From Melioribacteraceae bacterium (GTDB lineage Bacteria > Bacteroidota > Ignavibacteria > Ignavibacteriales > Melioribacteraceae): a DNA stretch of 64,000 nucleotides. The stretch spans positions 27,864 to 91,863 of the forward strand of contig BQMY01000083.1 of assembly GCA_022181065.1 (NCBI GenBank). The letters are read 5' to 3'. Shown here piece after piece: positions 52,106-62,525 of the stretch. The translations under genes and the position numbers were made by a program. The notes under the pieces are model-generated. The model did no database searches. It saw nothing but the letters and a program-made list of their open reading frames with translations, and was not told where the DNA came from. Numbering within the stretch: the first letter of the stretch is position 1; every line of letters begins with the position of its first letter.

Positions 52106-55030
52106 CTAACGCAATAAATTCATTTTAATAACCGACCTGTAGTCGTTCACTTTTAACTCGAGAAGATATAACCCTGATGTCATTCCGGAAGCATCAATAT
52201 TTATATCATAAGTACCAGCCGAATACTCACCCTCAATCACCGTTTTGATCTTCTGTCCGAGAATATTGTACATATTCAAACTCACCATACCTCGTTCCGG
52301 AATTTCAAACTTCACTCTGGTAGAGGGGTTAAACGGATTGGGATAATTCTGGTGAAGATTATAAGCAACCGGTAATTCATTGTTGTCTGATATACCATTT
52401 ATAACATCAAATCTGGCGGTAATCTCGAGCGCGCCAAACATCATTATCGACAACGGATTGTTCTGCGAATTAACATCTCCACTGAACTCCTTGAATTCAT
52501 ATCCTTGTTCAGCTGTAGCAGTTACTTCAACGGAAGCTACCTGATCGTATAAGTTATAATCTGCTGATGGGTTAAACTCTACACTGCCCGGACCGGAAAT
52601 CAACACATCAAGCGGGAATTTTGTGGGTGTTTCGGTCGCCCATCTTGTATCACCATAAGCTGTTTTGTTTTTGCCTCTCAGCAATACCGGTGAATCCGAT
52701 GCGAGAGTAAAATCGTAATTAGCCACGTCTGCAAACATTGGATCATAATCAAAAACTTTATATCCTTCAGAAGCGCTTCTCGAAAGTGAAAACCACCCAG
52801 AGTTATAGAAGGAGGAATATTCAACTGTACTACCCAAGCCGTAAAGTATCAGTGCTTCTGTGCCTGGTGAACAATTTACAAAGAGGGAATTTTTTACAAT
52901 CGAACTATCTGCTTCATTTGGATGAATTGTGGGTGTTCCGGTATTGCCGCAATTATAAAATGTTGAATGATCAACTATAACTTTCGGAGAAGGTGTAAAT
53001 GGAACATTGTCTCCGGCATAAGCAGAAACAACTTCCTTACCTACGTTATAAAATGTGGAGTTTGAAATAATTACATAATTTGCGTTGTATTCTCCGCTAC
53101 CTGCTGTTTCGTCATCAAGTTTAAACGCAACACCGGGACAATCGTAAACCATCGAATTATTAACCGTTATTCTATTAGCTTTAGAACCCGGAAACGCCTT
53201 GAATACATTTCCTTCCCCACTTTCACCAACACCATATATTTCGCAATTTTCAATAGTAAGATTGTAAAGAGAAGTAAAACCTGCTTCATCAGTTTTAAGA
53301 ATATAGCGGCTATCTGTTCCATCAATCTCAACCCCGGTAATTTCAAGACTACCACCCTGAGTAAGAGTAAAGACAGAGTTACCAATAGATGCAGAAGAAT
53401 TGTTTATGATCGGTTTGTTTGTAATATTATCATCAACTTCAATGTAAACCGCCTTGTCAATCATAATTTCACCGGAGTTACTATAATCACCACCTTCAGT
53501 GATAAGTTTTATAAGCGATCCCGGTTCCGCACCATCAATTGCGTTTTTCAGCGAGTCAACACCAGCCGCAACCGCTACAATCAGTTTCGGTACCTCGGGA
53601 ATATATGCCCACTTTACACCTGCTGTAGTGGAATCAACAGGAAGATCATACGCCGGCGCTGTTGACACCTCGTCCGCGCCAATATCGACATTAGACCTTG
53701 GCTGACCTTCAAAATCAATTGTGATATAATCATAAGATTCATCACCTGCGTCTATTAACGGACTACCGCTAACCGGACGGTAAATACCTTTTGCATCAGG
53801 TTCCAGTTGTGGATCTACAACATTAATTCCTTCCGGAATCGGGTCAATTCCTACAGGTCCGTCGTAAAATATATTATTGCTGTAAAACGGGTTGACCGGC
53901 TCCATGTAAACGTCAATCATTTCAACGCCAGCCTTTACAACATTGTTGGAAATTTTAATATCCACCGGGGGTAAAGTCTGGTCGGAACTGCTTCCATACC
54001 CGATGGCGAAAGGCTCATCGCAATTTATGATAGTATTATTAACTACTTCAGCCCGTTTAACCTGGAAATATCTGTTAAGAGGAGAATTCTCCACTCCCCT
54101 CACAAAACAAATTGCGGCTCTGTAGCCGTCACCATCCAGATCCTGAAGATAATTGTTGTAAACTTTATGGTCTTCACCAATTATCCTTATGCCGCCTGTT
54201 GAAGAGATACCATTTCCCAAGAAATAATTACCATACACATCGCAACTGTTTCCATGACGCAGAGTTAATGTACCCTTTGATTCAAGAAACGTATTGTATC
54301 TATAAATATTAAAGCAAGACTTATTGGAGATAATTTCTGTTTCACCATCACATTTCTCGAACAAATTATATTCAACAATACATCCCGATTCAAGCATTGA
54401 CCAGTCACTTGTTCCAATACGTATTGTCTCACCGCCGTTAAAACCAAGATCGGGTCTCGGACCAAAATAATTACTGTCTATAAGATGATAATCGGGCTGC
54501 GAGTCCATCCAGACTACAAGTGTTGTACCGCTGTGGTTTTTCCCTTCCAGGTAACAATGGTCAACTCTGTTATACTGTCCGTAAATAGAAACCCACTTGT
54601 AGTCATCGTTGATCGAAGCCGGATTATAATCAATGATTGCTGTATTGGTCAATCTGCAATGTTTTGCCTGATTTGAGGAGCCGTTTCTGAACTCAATTAC
54701 CGCACCGCTCGGTGATTCACCATTCGTGAAAAAAAGTCCGTCAACAACAAGATACTCCCCGGCAATTCTCAGATAAGATTCACCCGTGATAAAAACAAAA
54801 CCTTCTTCCTCTGCTTTTAAGACAATAGGTGCTTCTTCGGTACCGCTACCGATAAATTTGATAAGCTGATCTTTCCAAATCCCTTTAGTCATAAATAATG
54901 TATCACCCGGCTGTGCGCTCTGCATAACCGTAGATATTTCACCTGCTGATGAAACCATGTAGTTTGTTCCATTAACAACAGAAAGTGAAACTAAAATAAT
55001 CAATAATATTTGGTATAGCGTAGTTTTCAT
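52106..55030 (-). CDS. PL6 lyase with second beta-helix, InlB-like repeat and T9SS tail
   Basis: 974 residues. Signal 1-21; PL6 catalytic helix about 25-455 with ETIRIGTSDW, candidate Lys237 in ISNKSCFNIYRYNTF, Arg258 in LTLRHGNSCDVYGNYFLG and GGIRIIGEDHKVYNN. A second helix (about 480-785; GADSLKNAIDGAEPGS ... NSTFYNVGKEVVSAYAGD) lacks that Lys/Arg set and resembles the modules of the next gene. A divergent InlB-B-like repeat (about 800-870; GYEFKEFSGDVNSQNNPL) and a sorting domain (NYPNPFNPSTRV) follow. It should cut alginate outside the cell and be displayed on the surface. Confidence 0.87.
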   Translation of the reverse strand: MKTTLYQILLIILVSLSVVNGTNYMVSSAGEISTVMQSAQPGDTLFMTKGIWKDQLIKFIGSGTEEAPIVLKAEEEGFVFITGESYLRIAGEYLVVDGLFFTNGESPSGAVIEFRNGSSNQAKHCRLTNTAIIDYNPASINDDYKWVSIYGQYNRVDHCYLEGKNHSGTTLVVWMDSQPDYHLIDSNYFGPRPDLGFNGGETIRIGTSDWSMLESGCIVEYNLFEKCDGETEIISNKSCFNIYRYNTFLESKGTLTLRHGNSCDVYGNYFLGNGISSTGGIRIIGEDHKVYNNYLQDLDGDGYRAAICFVRGVENSPLNRYFQVKRAEVVNNTIINCDEPFAIGYGSSSDQTLPPVDIKISNNVVKAGVEMIDVYMEPVNPFYSNNIFYDGPVGIDPIPEGINVVDPQLEPDAKGIYRPVSGSPLIDAGDESYDYITIDFEGQPRSNVDIGADEVSTAPAYDLPVDSTTAGVKWAYIPEVPKLIVAVAAGVDSLKNAIDGAEPGSLIKLITEGGDYSNSGEIMIDKAVYIEVDDNITNKPIINNSSASIGNSVFTLTQGGSLEITGVEIDGTDSRYILKTDEAGFTSLYNLTIENCEIYGVGESGEGNVFKAFPGSKANRITVNNSMVYDCPGVAFKLDDETAGSGEYNANYVIISNSTFYNVGKEVVSAYAGDNVPFTPSPKVIVDHSTFYNCGNTGTPTIHPNEADSSIVKNSLFVNCSPGTEALILYGLGSTVEYSSFYNSGWFSLSRSASEGYKVFDYDPMFADVANYDFTLASDSPVLLRGKNKTAYGDTRWATETPTKFPLDVLISGPGSVEFNPSADYNLYDQVASVEVTATAEQGYEFKEFSGDVNSQNNPLSIMMFGALEITARFDVINGISDNNELPVAYNLHQNYPNPFNPSTRVKFEIPERGMVSLNMYNILGQKIKTVIEGEYSAGTYDINIDASGMTSGLYLLELKVNDYRSVIKMNLLR

Positions 55031-55047
55031 AATTCCTCAAAATAAAG

Positions 55048-55076
55048 GGCATCGGCGCCCATGCCACGCCGATGCC
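55048..55076 (-). terminator. GC-rich hairpin inside the uronate operon
   Basis: A perfect 10-bp stem (GGCATCGGCG / CGCCGATGCC) with a 9-nt loop sits in the 55-base gap after the 1414-residue protein gene. On the minus strand it is followed by CTTTATTTTG. It could be a terminator, an attenuator or a 3'-end stabiliser that separates expression of the upstream surface proteins from the lyase genes. Confidence 0.6.
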
Positions 55077-55085
55077 TCATCAACA

Positions 55086-58000
55086 CTATTTCAACATGAT
55101 CATTTTAAGAGTACTTATAAAGTCCTCTTGTGTAGATCCTTTGGCGCTGATTCTATAAATATAAATACCGCTCGATACTTTATGACCGGTTTTGTTCATT
55201 CCGTTCCATATCACGTTGTGATAACCTGCTTCTAATTCGGTTCCACTATGAAGCGTTGCAACTTCCCTTCCAAGTACATCAAATACCTGAAGTGTTACAG
55301 AAGCAGCCTCGGGAAGACCAAATCTGATTGTGGTAGCCGGGTTGAACGGGTTTGGATAGTTTTGATCCATACTGAATACTTCCGGTACAAGATTTTCATC
55401 CACACCAACCTCAACATCAAATACCGCGGTAACAGATTTATTGTCATCCATGGTGATTGTTGTTGGATTGGTTTCTCCGGTTATGTCACCTTCCCATTTT
55501 ACAAACATATACCCTGAATCAGGAACTGCCGTAACAGTTACAACTGTACCCGGAGCGTAAGTTTTGCCAATCGGAGCAGGATCAAGCATTACCTGACCAA
55601 GACCTGTAACAGTAAGTGCCAGCTCAACATTTACACTTGTATTTGTTGCCCAGCGCAAGTCACCGATAGCTTCCCCGTCACTTGCCAAACCGTAAAGATG
55701 AGAAGTTTCGAGAAGAGTCCAGTTCTGATTACCTGCATCTTCATACATCGGGTCAATTCCATAAACTGTTTCTTCATCAACCTGACCATCTGTAGATTTA
55801 ATCGGTACAGCTTTAACATTAAATGTATCAACATGATTAACATAACTCATAAACATTGAAGTACCTTGAGCATCCATTAAATCGTCATCGCGTCCGTGAC
55901 CGGATGAAATTGAGTTGGAGATAATGATATTCTCAACTACCGCGCCGCCGCTGTTTTTAAGATACATTACGCGTGTAGCGGTATGATCAAAAGTAACATG
56001 CTGAATGAACAAAGGCGCATCCGGAGTATCATCAACCGGATCAGAATAATATCTGATTGCTTCCGCGTCACAATTTGTAAAAGTACAGTTACGAACAATT
56101 AGAGTATCAAGCGCGCGGTCGGTAGGCCATTTTTCTGTGTCGCTAATACGGATAGCTTCATAACCGGTACCGTTAACTGTACAACCTTCAAACATAACTT
56201 TACCGGCTCTTACATCCTTATCAATTTTGAAGATATGACCATCTTTAGACGGGTCTTTAGCTTCATACATATTTAGAAAATCGCAATTGATAAATATCTG
56301 GTTCGCGCCATGACGTACAGTATCACCGTCTGTGTAGTTGCTAAGGCGAACAGCGTATTTCATACCATGACTCATTTCATGACCACCGTCAAATACAACA
56401 CCTTCAACTTTGAAATCTTCAAATACTCTGAAAATATCAAGGTTTGATGCTTCTGAGTCACTGTTAGTGATAATCGGTTTTTCATCAAGTCCCGGTTTAG
56501 CCATAATGACCAACGGTTTTGTTACGGCAACGTCAGCAGTATTTTGGGTTGTGTATAAACCACCGGAAGTAACAAGTACCAAAGTGTCAACTATACTGTT
56601 ATTATTCGCAAGCATTACCGCGTCATATAAATCGTAAGTATCTTCAATTTCAAGAGCACCGGCTCCAAACTGAATCTCACTAAACGTAGCCATTATTGAT
56701 TTATCACCATCCATCAAAACAGAATCAATAGCGGATGTTGATGTAAGGTCACCTGTGAATCCGTCGAACTGCCAGCCCTGCGCCGCAACAGCGTTAAGAT
56801 GTTCAACTGCATTGCTGTCGTATGTGCCTAGTATTGGCTGTGGATCAACGTAAACCTCGCCCAAACCGGTTTTATCTAAAGTAAGAGTATATTGTGTGAA
56901 ATCACTCGCAAAACTACCCGTTACCACCATATTGGAATCGAGAGTGAACGTAACAGGGTTATCAGTTCCCGTAACATCGCCGAGCCATTCAACAAAATGC
57001 CAGTCCGGCTGAGCTGTCGCGGTCAGTGTAATTTCTGTGCCCTGATCATATGTTCCAAGAGGACCCGGAGCAGGATCAACAGCAACCGAACCAAGACCCA
57101 ATGAATCAACGGTTAATGTAACCTGTGGCTGATTACTTACAAACTGCGCAGTTACAGTCATGTTTTCATTTATCGTAATATTTGCAACCGGATTATCAGG
57201 AGGGAATACTGTAATACCATCCCATCCGACAAATGCCCATCCCGCGTCAGGAACTGCGGTTAATGTAACGCTTGTGCCAGGAGAATAAATACCACCCGGA
57301 GGATCAAGATTCACGACACCCTGTCCATCTGTTAGGATAGTCAATAGAACCGCGTTAGGATCGATTGCCCAGCGTAAGTCACCTGCAGGATTTCCACCTT
57401 CACCGGCAGTTCTCGCAGGAGAACCGGCAGCAAGAGTAAAGTCACCATTAGCAGCATCCGCGAATAACGGATCGGCAAACAAAGTGTCACTTACAGTACC
57501 ACTTGATACCTCGTGAGTAGCAACATCATAAAATACTGAATTCTTAAATATATTCTGGTCACTCTCAAATCTTGCCCAGTAGTCGCCATAACTGTTAGTC
57601 ATGAATACCGAGTTTTTAACTTCTACATCAAGTAGATCGTCAACAAAAAGAAAACTTTTACTTGATTCACCACAATTATAGAATGTACACTGATTGACCC
57701 TCATGACGATATCAGGGTTTGTGTCAGCTTTAATACCTTCACGAACAAAATTGTAAAAAGTACAATTGTAAAACTCGGCATAATCAAGCGCTACTGCAGG
57801 ATCACTGGAAGAACCTGAATAAAGAGTGATACCTTCTTTAGTACCGTTATAAAATGTAGAATTATGAACAATCAGCGAATCCATTCCGCAATCGCCGTAA
57901 GGTTTGATGATTTTTTCGTTAAAATCGTGCATCACACAATCATAAACACGTACATCCATTGTACCGTCGGGGTTACCGTTATCCAGTCTGAGAGCGTATT

Positions 58001-59327
58001 TTGCAAGCGCAGCACCACCCTGACCTGTACCGTCACCATCAAGTTCCAAACCTTCAAAAACTACTTTGGGGGACTCTTCAAGCTTGAACATGTATGCGCC
58101 TGTTGATTCACCGATATATTTCAAAATCGGTTTTTCAGCAAGACCAGCTTTCGCGCGGAGATAAATATCCTTGTCGATTACAATCTGATCAGCTGAAAGG
58201 TATTCGCCACCACTTGAAGTCAATTCAACAGTATCACCTTCTGCCGCGGCATCAATCACAGGTTTAAGAACATCTGTTCCGGCAAGCACATAATGTACCT
58301 GAGGCATTGAAGCTGTAGGATCCCAGCGTGAATCACCAACAGCGTATCCGTCATCGGCATAACCGATCGCAGGAGACATCATATCAAGAGTAAAGTCACC
58401 ATTTGCCGCGTCAGCAAACATTGGATCAGCGAATAAAGTATCCGTTACTGTCGCACCGGAAATTGAATGCGAAGCAACATCGTAGAAGACTACATTTTTG
58501 AAAATATTCTGATCGCCTTCATAACGAGTAAAATAATCGCCAAAACCATTATTAACAAAAATTGAGTTTTTAACTTCCACGTCAAGAAGGTCATCCACAT
58601 ACAACATACCTTTGCTTGTTTCACCACAATTGTAGAATGTACAGTGGTTAACACGCATTACTGTATTCGGGTTTGTGTCAGCCTTGATACCTTCGCGTAC
58701 AAAATTGTAAAATGTACAATTCAAAAATTCGGCGTAATCAAGAGCAACCGCAGGATCACTTGAAGATCCAGAATAAAGTGTAATACCTTCCTTAGCGCCA
58801 TTATAAAATGTTGAATTATGAACAATAAGTTCATCCATACCGCAATCGCCGTAAGGTTTGATTATTTTTTCATTAAAATCGTGCATCACACAATCCATAA
58901 CGTGAACTTTCATCGTAGCGTTAGGATCACCGTTATCTAATCTGAGTGCGTATTTTGCAAGTGCGGCACCACCCTGTCCGGTACCATCACCATCAAACTC
59001 AATGCCTTCAAATTTCACAAATGGTGAGGCGACAAGCTTGAACATATATGCGCCTGTTGATTCACCTACATATTTTAATATTGGTTTTGCTGTAAGACCA
59101 ACCGCCGCACGGATAGTGATATCTTTGTCAATTTCAATCTGGTCAGCCGAGAGATACTCACCCCCATCAGTGATAAGTTCAATAATATCACCGGCAGCTG
59201 CTCCATCGATTGCCGGTTTGAGTACATCTGTACCGGCAGGAACCTGAATTACGGACTGCGCAAACGTTACTACAGAAAGAAGCAGTAATACCGTAATCGT
59301 TCTTTTCAAATTTTCTACTAAAGTCAT
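55086..59327 (-). CDS. Giant T9SS surface protein with duplicated beta-helix and InlB-like repeats
   Basis: About 1414 residues from the ATG at 59327 (GGAG upstream; an upstream TTG is less likely). After the signal come two tandem beta-helix modules of ~315 residues that are nearly identical (each has KYIGES/KYVGES-TGAYMFKL, DGDGTGQGGAALAKYALRLDNG, DFNEKIIKPYGDCGMD, LYSGSSSDPAVALDYAEF). Then three divergent InlB-B-like repeats (GWAFVGWDG, DWHFVEWLGDVTG, GWQFDGFTGDLTS), a third helix (DLYDAVMLANNNSIVDTL ... MFEGCTVNGTG), another such repeat (GYMFVKWEGDITG) and a sorting domain (NYPNPFNPATTI). The PL6 catalytic Lys/Arg motifs are absent, so a binding or scaffold role is likely. It is upstream of the PL6 gene. 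Confidence 0.7.
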   Translation of the reverse strand: MTLVENLKRTITVLLLLSVVTFAQSVIQVPAGTDVLKPAIDGAAAGDIIELITDGGEYLSADQIEIDKDITIRAAVGLTAKPILKYVGESTGAYMFKLVASPFVKFEGIEFDGDGTGQGGAALAKYALRLDNGDPNATMKVHVMDCVMHDFNEKIIKPYGDCGMDELIVHNSTFYNGAKEGITLYSGSSSDPAVALDYAEFLNCTFYNFVREGIKADTNPNTVMRVNHCTFYNCGETSKGMLYVDDLLDVEVKNSIFVNNGFGDYFTRYEGDQNIFKNVVFYDVASHSISGATVTDTLFADPMFADAANGDFTLDMMSPAIGYADDGYAVGDSRWDPTASMPQVHYVLAGTDVLKPVIDAAAEGDTVELTSSGGEYLSADQIVIDKDIYLRAKAGLAEKPILKYIGESTGAYMFKLEESPKVVFEGLELDGDGTGQGGAALAKYALRLDNGNPDGTMDVRVYDCVMHDFNEKIIKPYGDCGMDSLIVHNSTFYNGTKEGITLYSGSSSDPAVALDYAEFYNCTFYNFVREGIKADTNPDIVMRVNQCTFYNCGESSKSFLFVDDLLDVEVKNSVFMTNSYGDYWARFESDQNIFKNSVFYDVATHEVSSGTVSDTLFADPLFADAANGDFTLAAGSPARTAGEGGNPAGDLRWAIDPNAVLLTILTDGQGVVNLDPPGGIYSPGTSVTLTAVPDAGWAFVGWDGITVFPPDNPVANITINENMTVTAQFVSNQPQVTLTVDSLGLGSVAVDPAPGPLGTYDQGTEITLTATAQPDWHFVEWLGDVTGTDNPVTFTLDSNMVVTGSFASDFTQYTLTLDKTGLGEVYVDPQPILGTYDSNAVEHLNAVAAQGWQFDGFTGDLTSTSAIDSVLMDGDKSIMATFSEIQFGAGALEIEDTYDLYDAVMLANNNSIVDTLVLVTSGGLYTTQNTADVAVTKPLVIMAKPGLDEKPIITNSDSEASNLDIFRVFEDFKVEGVVFDGGHEMSHGMKYAVRLSNYTDGDTVRHGANQIFINCDFLNMYEAKDPSKDGHIFKIDKDVRAGKVMFEGCTVNGTGYEAIRISDTEKWPTDRALDTLIVRNCTFTNCDAEAIRYYSDPVDDTPDAPLFIQHVTFDHTATRVMYLKNSGGAVVENIIISNSISSGHGRDDDLMDAQGTSMFMSYVNHVDTFNVKAVPIKSTDGQVDEETVYGIDPMYEDAGNQNWTLLETSHLYGLASDGEAIGDLRWATNTSVNVELALTVTGLGQVMLDPAPIGKTYAPGTVVTVTAVPDSGYMFVKWEGDITGETNPTTITMDDNKSVTAVFDVEVGVDENLVPEVFSMDQNYPNPFNPATTIRFGLPEAASVTLQVFDVLGREVATLHSGTELEAGYHNVIWNGMNKTGHKVSSGIYIYRISAKGSTQEDFISTLKMIMLK
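57360..59250 (-). repeat. Tandem internal duplication (two ~0.93-kb units)
   Basis: Units at about 58310-59250 and 57360-58300 encode the two near-identical beta-helix modules of the giant surface protein. Long stretches agree at the DNA level with scattered silent changes, indicating a fairly recent duplication. Boundaries are approximate. Confidence 0.7.
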
Positions 59328-59357
59328 GTTTGTTAGCTCCAATTAACTTTTTTGTTG

Positions 59358-60983
59358 TTATTTAACGAGCATCATTTTTTTGGTTGCTGTGAAATCACCA
59401 GATTGAATCTGATAGAAATAGATTCCTGATGAGAAATTACTTCCGTCAACTACCACGGAGTGCGATCCGGCTGTCATATTATTATTCACCAAAACAGCTA
59501 CTTCTTTACCAAGTATATCATATACTTTAAGAGTTGTGAAACCTTCTTCGGCAAGCGAGAAATTGATTAATGTTGAAGGGTTAAATGGATTGGGATAATT
59601 CTGAGATAGTTTAAATTCGTTTACTACAATCTCGTCCTCAACCGCGGTACCAACATCAAATGTAGCGACAACATTTTTAATTCCGTCAACTGTAATATTT
59701 GCTGTCGGGGTTGTAACCGTTATATCGCCTGACCAGCTCACAAATGAGTTACCCGAATCTGCAACCGCTGTTAACGTAACTGCTGTACCTGTAACAAAAG
59801 TAAGACCTGTTCTCTCGGGAGAAAATGTAACTGAGCCGTTTCCGACAACTGTAACATTTAACGGACTTACAGAAGGAGTTGCCACAACAGCATTGTTCAA
59901 GTCACCAAGGTGCGCATTGTTTTCACCTGAGAAATACGCGTGAGAAGTAGATTTTAAACGAAGATCAAAATTTGCCTCATCTTCAAAATCTGGATCGAAT
60001 GCGAATATGGTTTCTTCATCCACGTCCCCGCCTTTCGTAGATGAAACTCTTGTATCGCTTGCATTAAGTCCCCAAACCATGTTAAGTGTATCAACATGAC
60101 TTATATAGGAACCAACTTGCTGAATCTGCATTACATAATCGGCTCTTTCAGCACGATCCGGAGCAGGGAACTGACTGTTGGTTACAATTACGTTTTTAAC
60201 AGTTGTATATCTGTTATTTTTGATATACATCATTCTTGTAGCTGAACGATTTACTGTGATATTTTCGATCAAAACATATGCGTCGGTGGTAGCTGTATCT
60301 GTATCAGCGTAAAAACGGATACATTCAGCATCACCATTTGTGAATGAACAATTTCTTACAATAAGTGTATCAAGACAACGTTCAGTATCATATTTTTCAG
60401 TCTCGGTCATACGAATTACTTCATCCCCGAAGTTTTCGAATGTACAATCTTCTACTTTAACACTTCCCGCATCAACACCTTTAAGGAAATATACACCATG
60501 ACCCGCGCCATCAACTTCTTTATCCTGATAAAAATCACGGAAGATACAGTTTTTAACTGTGATGTTATAACCGGTATTGACAGGGTAACCTTCCCACTCG
60601 CCGGCTCTGATAGCGTATTTCAGACCATGAGTCTGTTCGTGCCCGCCATCAAGAATAACACCTTCAATATGGAAATCTTCGTTAACCCTTACTATCTCAA
60701 GCACACCTTCATTAATATCACTGTGTGTAAGGATGGGTCGTTCAGCCAATCCCTCTTTAGCTACTATTGCCAATGGTTTGTTGATGAAGAAAAAGTTACT
60801 GTCGATAGTTGTGTAAACACCACCACTAGTTATCAGATACAAGGTATCGATATTATTATTTGTTGCGTATTGAACCGCAAGCTGGAAATCGTACTGCGCT
60901 TCAACCTCAATTCCGGAGGCTGCTACACTCCCGGTGAAGAAAAGAAAAATAGATATGGAGATTAAAAGTATTCTCTTAAACAT
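59358..60983 (-). CDS. T9SS-secreted beta-helix surface protein
   Basis: 541 residues. Signal (LLISISIFLFFTGSVAA), then one beta-helix module (about 25-370) related to the third helix of the next gene: QLAVQYATNNNIDTLYLITSGG, HIEGVILDGGHEQTHGLKYAIR, DTLIVRNCSFTNGDAECIRFY, VKNVIVTNSQFP. Then a divergent InlB-B-like repeat (GNSFVSWSGDITVTT) and a sorting domain (NYPNPFNPSTLI, SGIYFYQI). No catalytic set is visible. Possibly a surface glycan-binding protein. GGAG before the ATG. Confidence 0.7.
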   Translation of the reverse strand: MFKRILLISISIFLFFTGSVAASGIEVEAQYDFQLAVQYATNNNIDTLYLITSGGVYTTIDSNFFFINKPLAIVAKEGLAERPILTHSDINEGVLEIVRVNEDFHIEGVILDGGHEQTHGLKYAIRAGEWEGYPVNTGYNITVKNCIFRDFYQDKEVDGAGHGVYFLKGVDAGSVKVEDCTFENFGDEVIRMTETEKYDTERCLDTLIVRNCSFTNGDAECIRFYADTDTATTDAYVLIENITVNRSATRMMYIKNNRYTTVKNVIVTNSQFPAPDRAERADYVMQIQQVGSYISHVDTLNMVWGLNASDTRVSSTKGGDVDEETIFAFDPDFEDEANFDLRLKSTSHAYFSGENNAHLGDLNNAVVATPSVSPLNVTVVGNGSVTFSPERTGLTFVTGTAVTLTAVADSGNSFVSWSGDITVTTPTANITVDGIKNVVATFDVGTAVEDEIVVNEFKLSQNYPNPFNPSTLINFSLAEEGFTTLKVYDILGKEVAVLVNNNMTAGSHSVVVDGSNFSSGIYFYQIQSGDFTATKKMMLVK

Positions 60984-60999
60984 AGTTACTCCACTGTTT

Positions 61000-62499
61000 T
61001 TATAAGGTTAGACTATATCCCACCATTAGGTTTGAATAATTTATTGTATTATAATTTGTATTCGAGAAATAAGAGTCGTAATACTGAAGTGTGCGGTAGA
61101 TATAAGCAAACTGAAGAGTACCGTAATCAGTGTGTATACCCAGTCCGCCGCTTAATGTTGTTGCTTTTGGTCCCGCTTCCTTATCCGCAGCTCCATCAGG
61201 AATAAATATCTGGGGAGTCTGGCAATATCCAGCCTGGAGAGACAAAAAATCGTAAGGTTGGTAATCGATACCAAAACTGAATATCTGCTGGTCGGCAAAA
61301 CCGTAAAAAGTTGTATCAGCAGATTGGAAATCATATTCTGTTTCGCTAAATGGTGCATAACGATAATCTATCGCCAATGAAAGATTATCAACTGGTCTGA
61401 ACGCCAATCCGAAGTTCACGGTCATCGGCATATCGATTTTATCCTCACCCGAAATTTTCCGGGTGGATATTCCATTTGAATCGAACACAGTTTCCGTATA
61501 ATCATACTCTCTTGAAATGGTATATGGTAATTCTACATTAATACCTGCTGATACTTTCTCGAGCTGAAGATGTACTCCTAAATTGAACGCGTTTGAAGAA
61601 TAGTTCGAAGTGCCCGAAATATGTTGATAAGTTGTATCATAAGAGAACCTGAAATAATTCTGTTTGAGCAGATCGAAGTATCCTACCCTGTCGAGGGCGA
61701 ACCTGTCATCACTTTCCCCGAAGGAGAATTTACCACCTGCACCAAATGAGATGTTTTCATTCAGCTGAAAGCTCAGCGCGGCGGTTATATTGTCAATTTG
61801 CCCTGTACGCTCTCTAAGATACTTGTCCCAATTCACCACTAAAGTATCTACACCATTTACTCTTCCAATTTCACCATAGCCGTGATATCCAAGATGCGGA
61901 TCGGTATAAGTATCATTACGATCATAATCGTTAATGTTTACTTCTCTACCATACGAAGCCGCTGCTACAAAATTGTAATCGAAAAGATTAAATGGCATTG
62001 CAACCGCGATATGTGTGAGTCCGCTATTATTTTTTTCTTCAATCCAGTCAGCTGCTTCTTCGCTTTGCGGATCAACACCTGTTTCGAGAGAGCCGAGAGT
62101 ATATGAAGAATCAATTATCGATTCGGGAGTCCACATACGAAGGTGATCGAGAACACCGTTCTGAGCCGGATCGGGTATATATAATCCCTCGAGATAAAAT
62201 GGCAGAGTCACAAAATATCTGTTAGGGCGATAAACCTGATTCTCGAACCATTTATTCTGCGAAAAATTTGTGGTTACCGAAAACTGAAGCGATTTTATTC
62301 CTTTCAGCCCCGCAGGGTTGAAAAATAAGGCGTCCAGACTTCCGGATTGCGATGTAAACGCTCCACCCATTGCCGCTGCTTTTACACTCATTTCATTGGA
62401 AGTTTCAATTCCCTGAAAAGCAAGATTGTTACCGCGATTTTGGGCGAACATTACGGATGAAATTATTATTATAAATGCTAATATTCTGTTTCTGAACAT
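61000..62499 (-). CDS. FadL/OmpP1-like outer-membrane beta-barrel
   Basis: 499 residues. Signal 1-19 (VMFAQ), then the FadL-family opening KAAAMGGAFTSQSGSLDALFFNPAGLKGI and repeated amphipathic strands (NISFGAGGKFSFGES, VSAGINVELPYTIS, VNFGLAFRPVDNLSLAIDYRYAPF), ending NLMVGYSLTL. FadL-type channels carry hydrophobic or small organic molecules across the outer membrane. Its position at the upstream side of the uronate locus, where SusC would sit in a classical locus, makes oligouronate passage a possibility, but this is inference. Confidence 0.75.
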   Translation of the reverse strand: MFRNRILAFIIIISSVMFAQNRGNNLAFQGIETSNEMSVKAAAMGGAFTSQSGSLDALFFNPAGLKGIKSLQFSVTTNFSQNKWFENQVYRPNRYFVTLPFYLEGLYIPDPAQNGVLDHLRMWTPESIIDSSYTLGSLETGVDPQSEEAADWIEEKNNSGLTHIAVAMPFNLFDYNFVAAASYGREVNINDYDRNDTYTDPHLGYHGYGEIGRVNGVDTLVVNWDKYLRERTGQIDNITAALSFQLNENISFGAGGKFSFGESDDRFALDRVGYFDLLKQNYFRFSYDTTYQHISGTSNYSSNAFNLGVHLQLEKVSAGINVELPYTISREYDYTETVFDSNGISTRKISGEDKIDMPMTVNFGLAFRPVDNLSLAIDYRYAPFSETEYDFQSADTTFYGFADQQIFSFGIDYQPYDFLSLQAGYCQTPQIFIPDGAADKEAGPKATTLSGGLGIHTDYGTLQFAYIYRTLQYYDSYFSNTNYNTINYSNLMVGYSLTL

Positions 62500-62525
62500 G
62501 ATGGAAACTCCATTGGTAAAATCTT

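Noticed and set aside
57360..59250. CRISPR-like or IS-type repeat
   Set aside because: The repeat is in frame, about 0.93 kb long and encodes protein modules; no spacers, transposase or terminal inverted repeats.
55086..59327. Calling the giant beta-helix protein a PL6 lyase
   Set aside because: The Lys (NKSC/VKTC) and Arg (LRHG) motifs seen in both true PL6 proteins are missing from all three helices.
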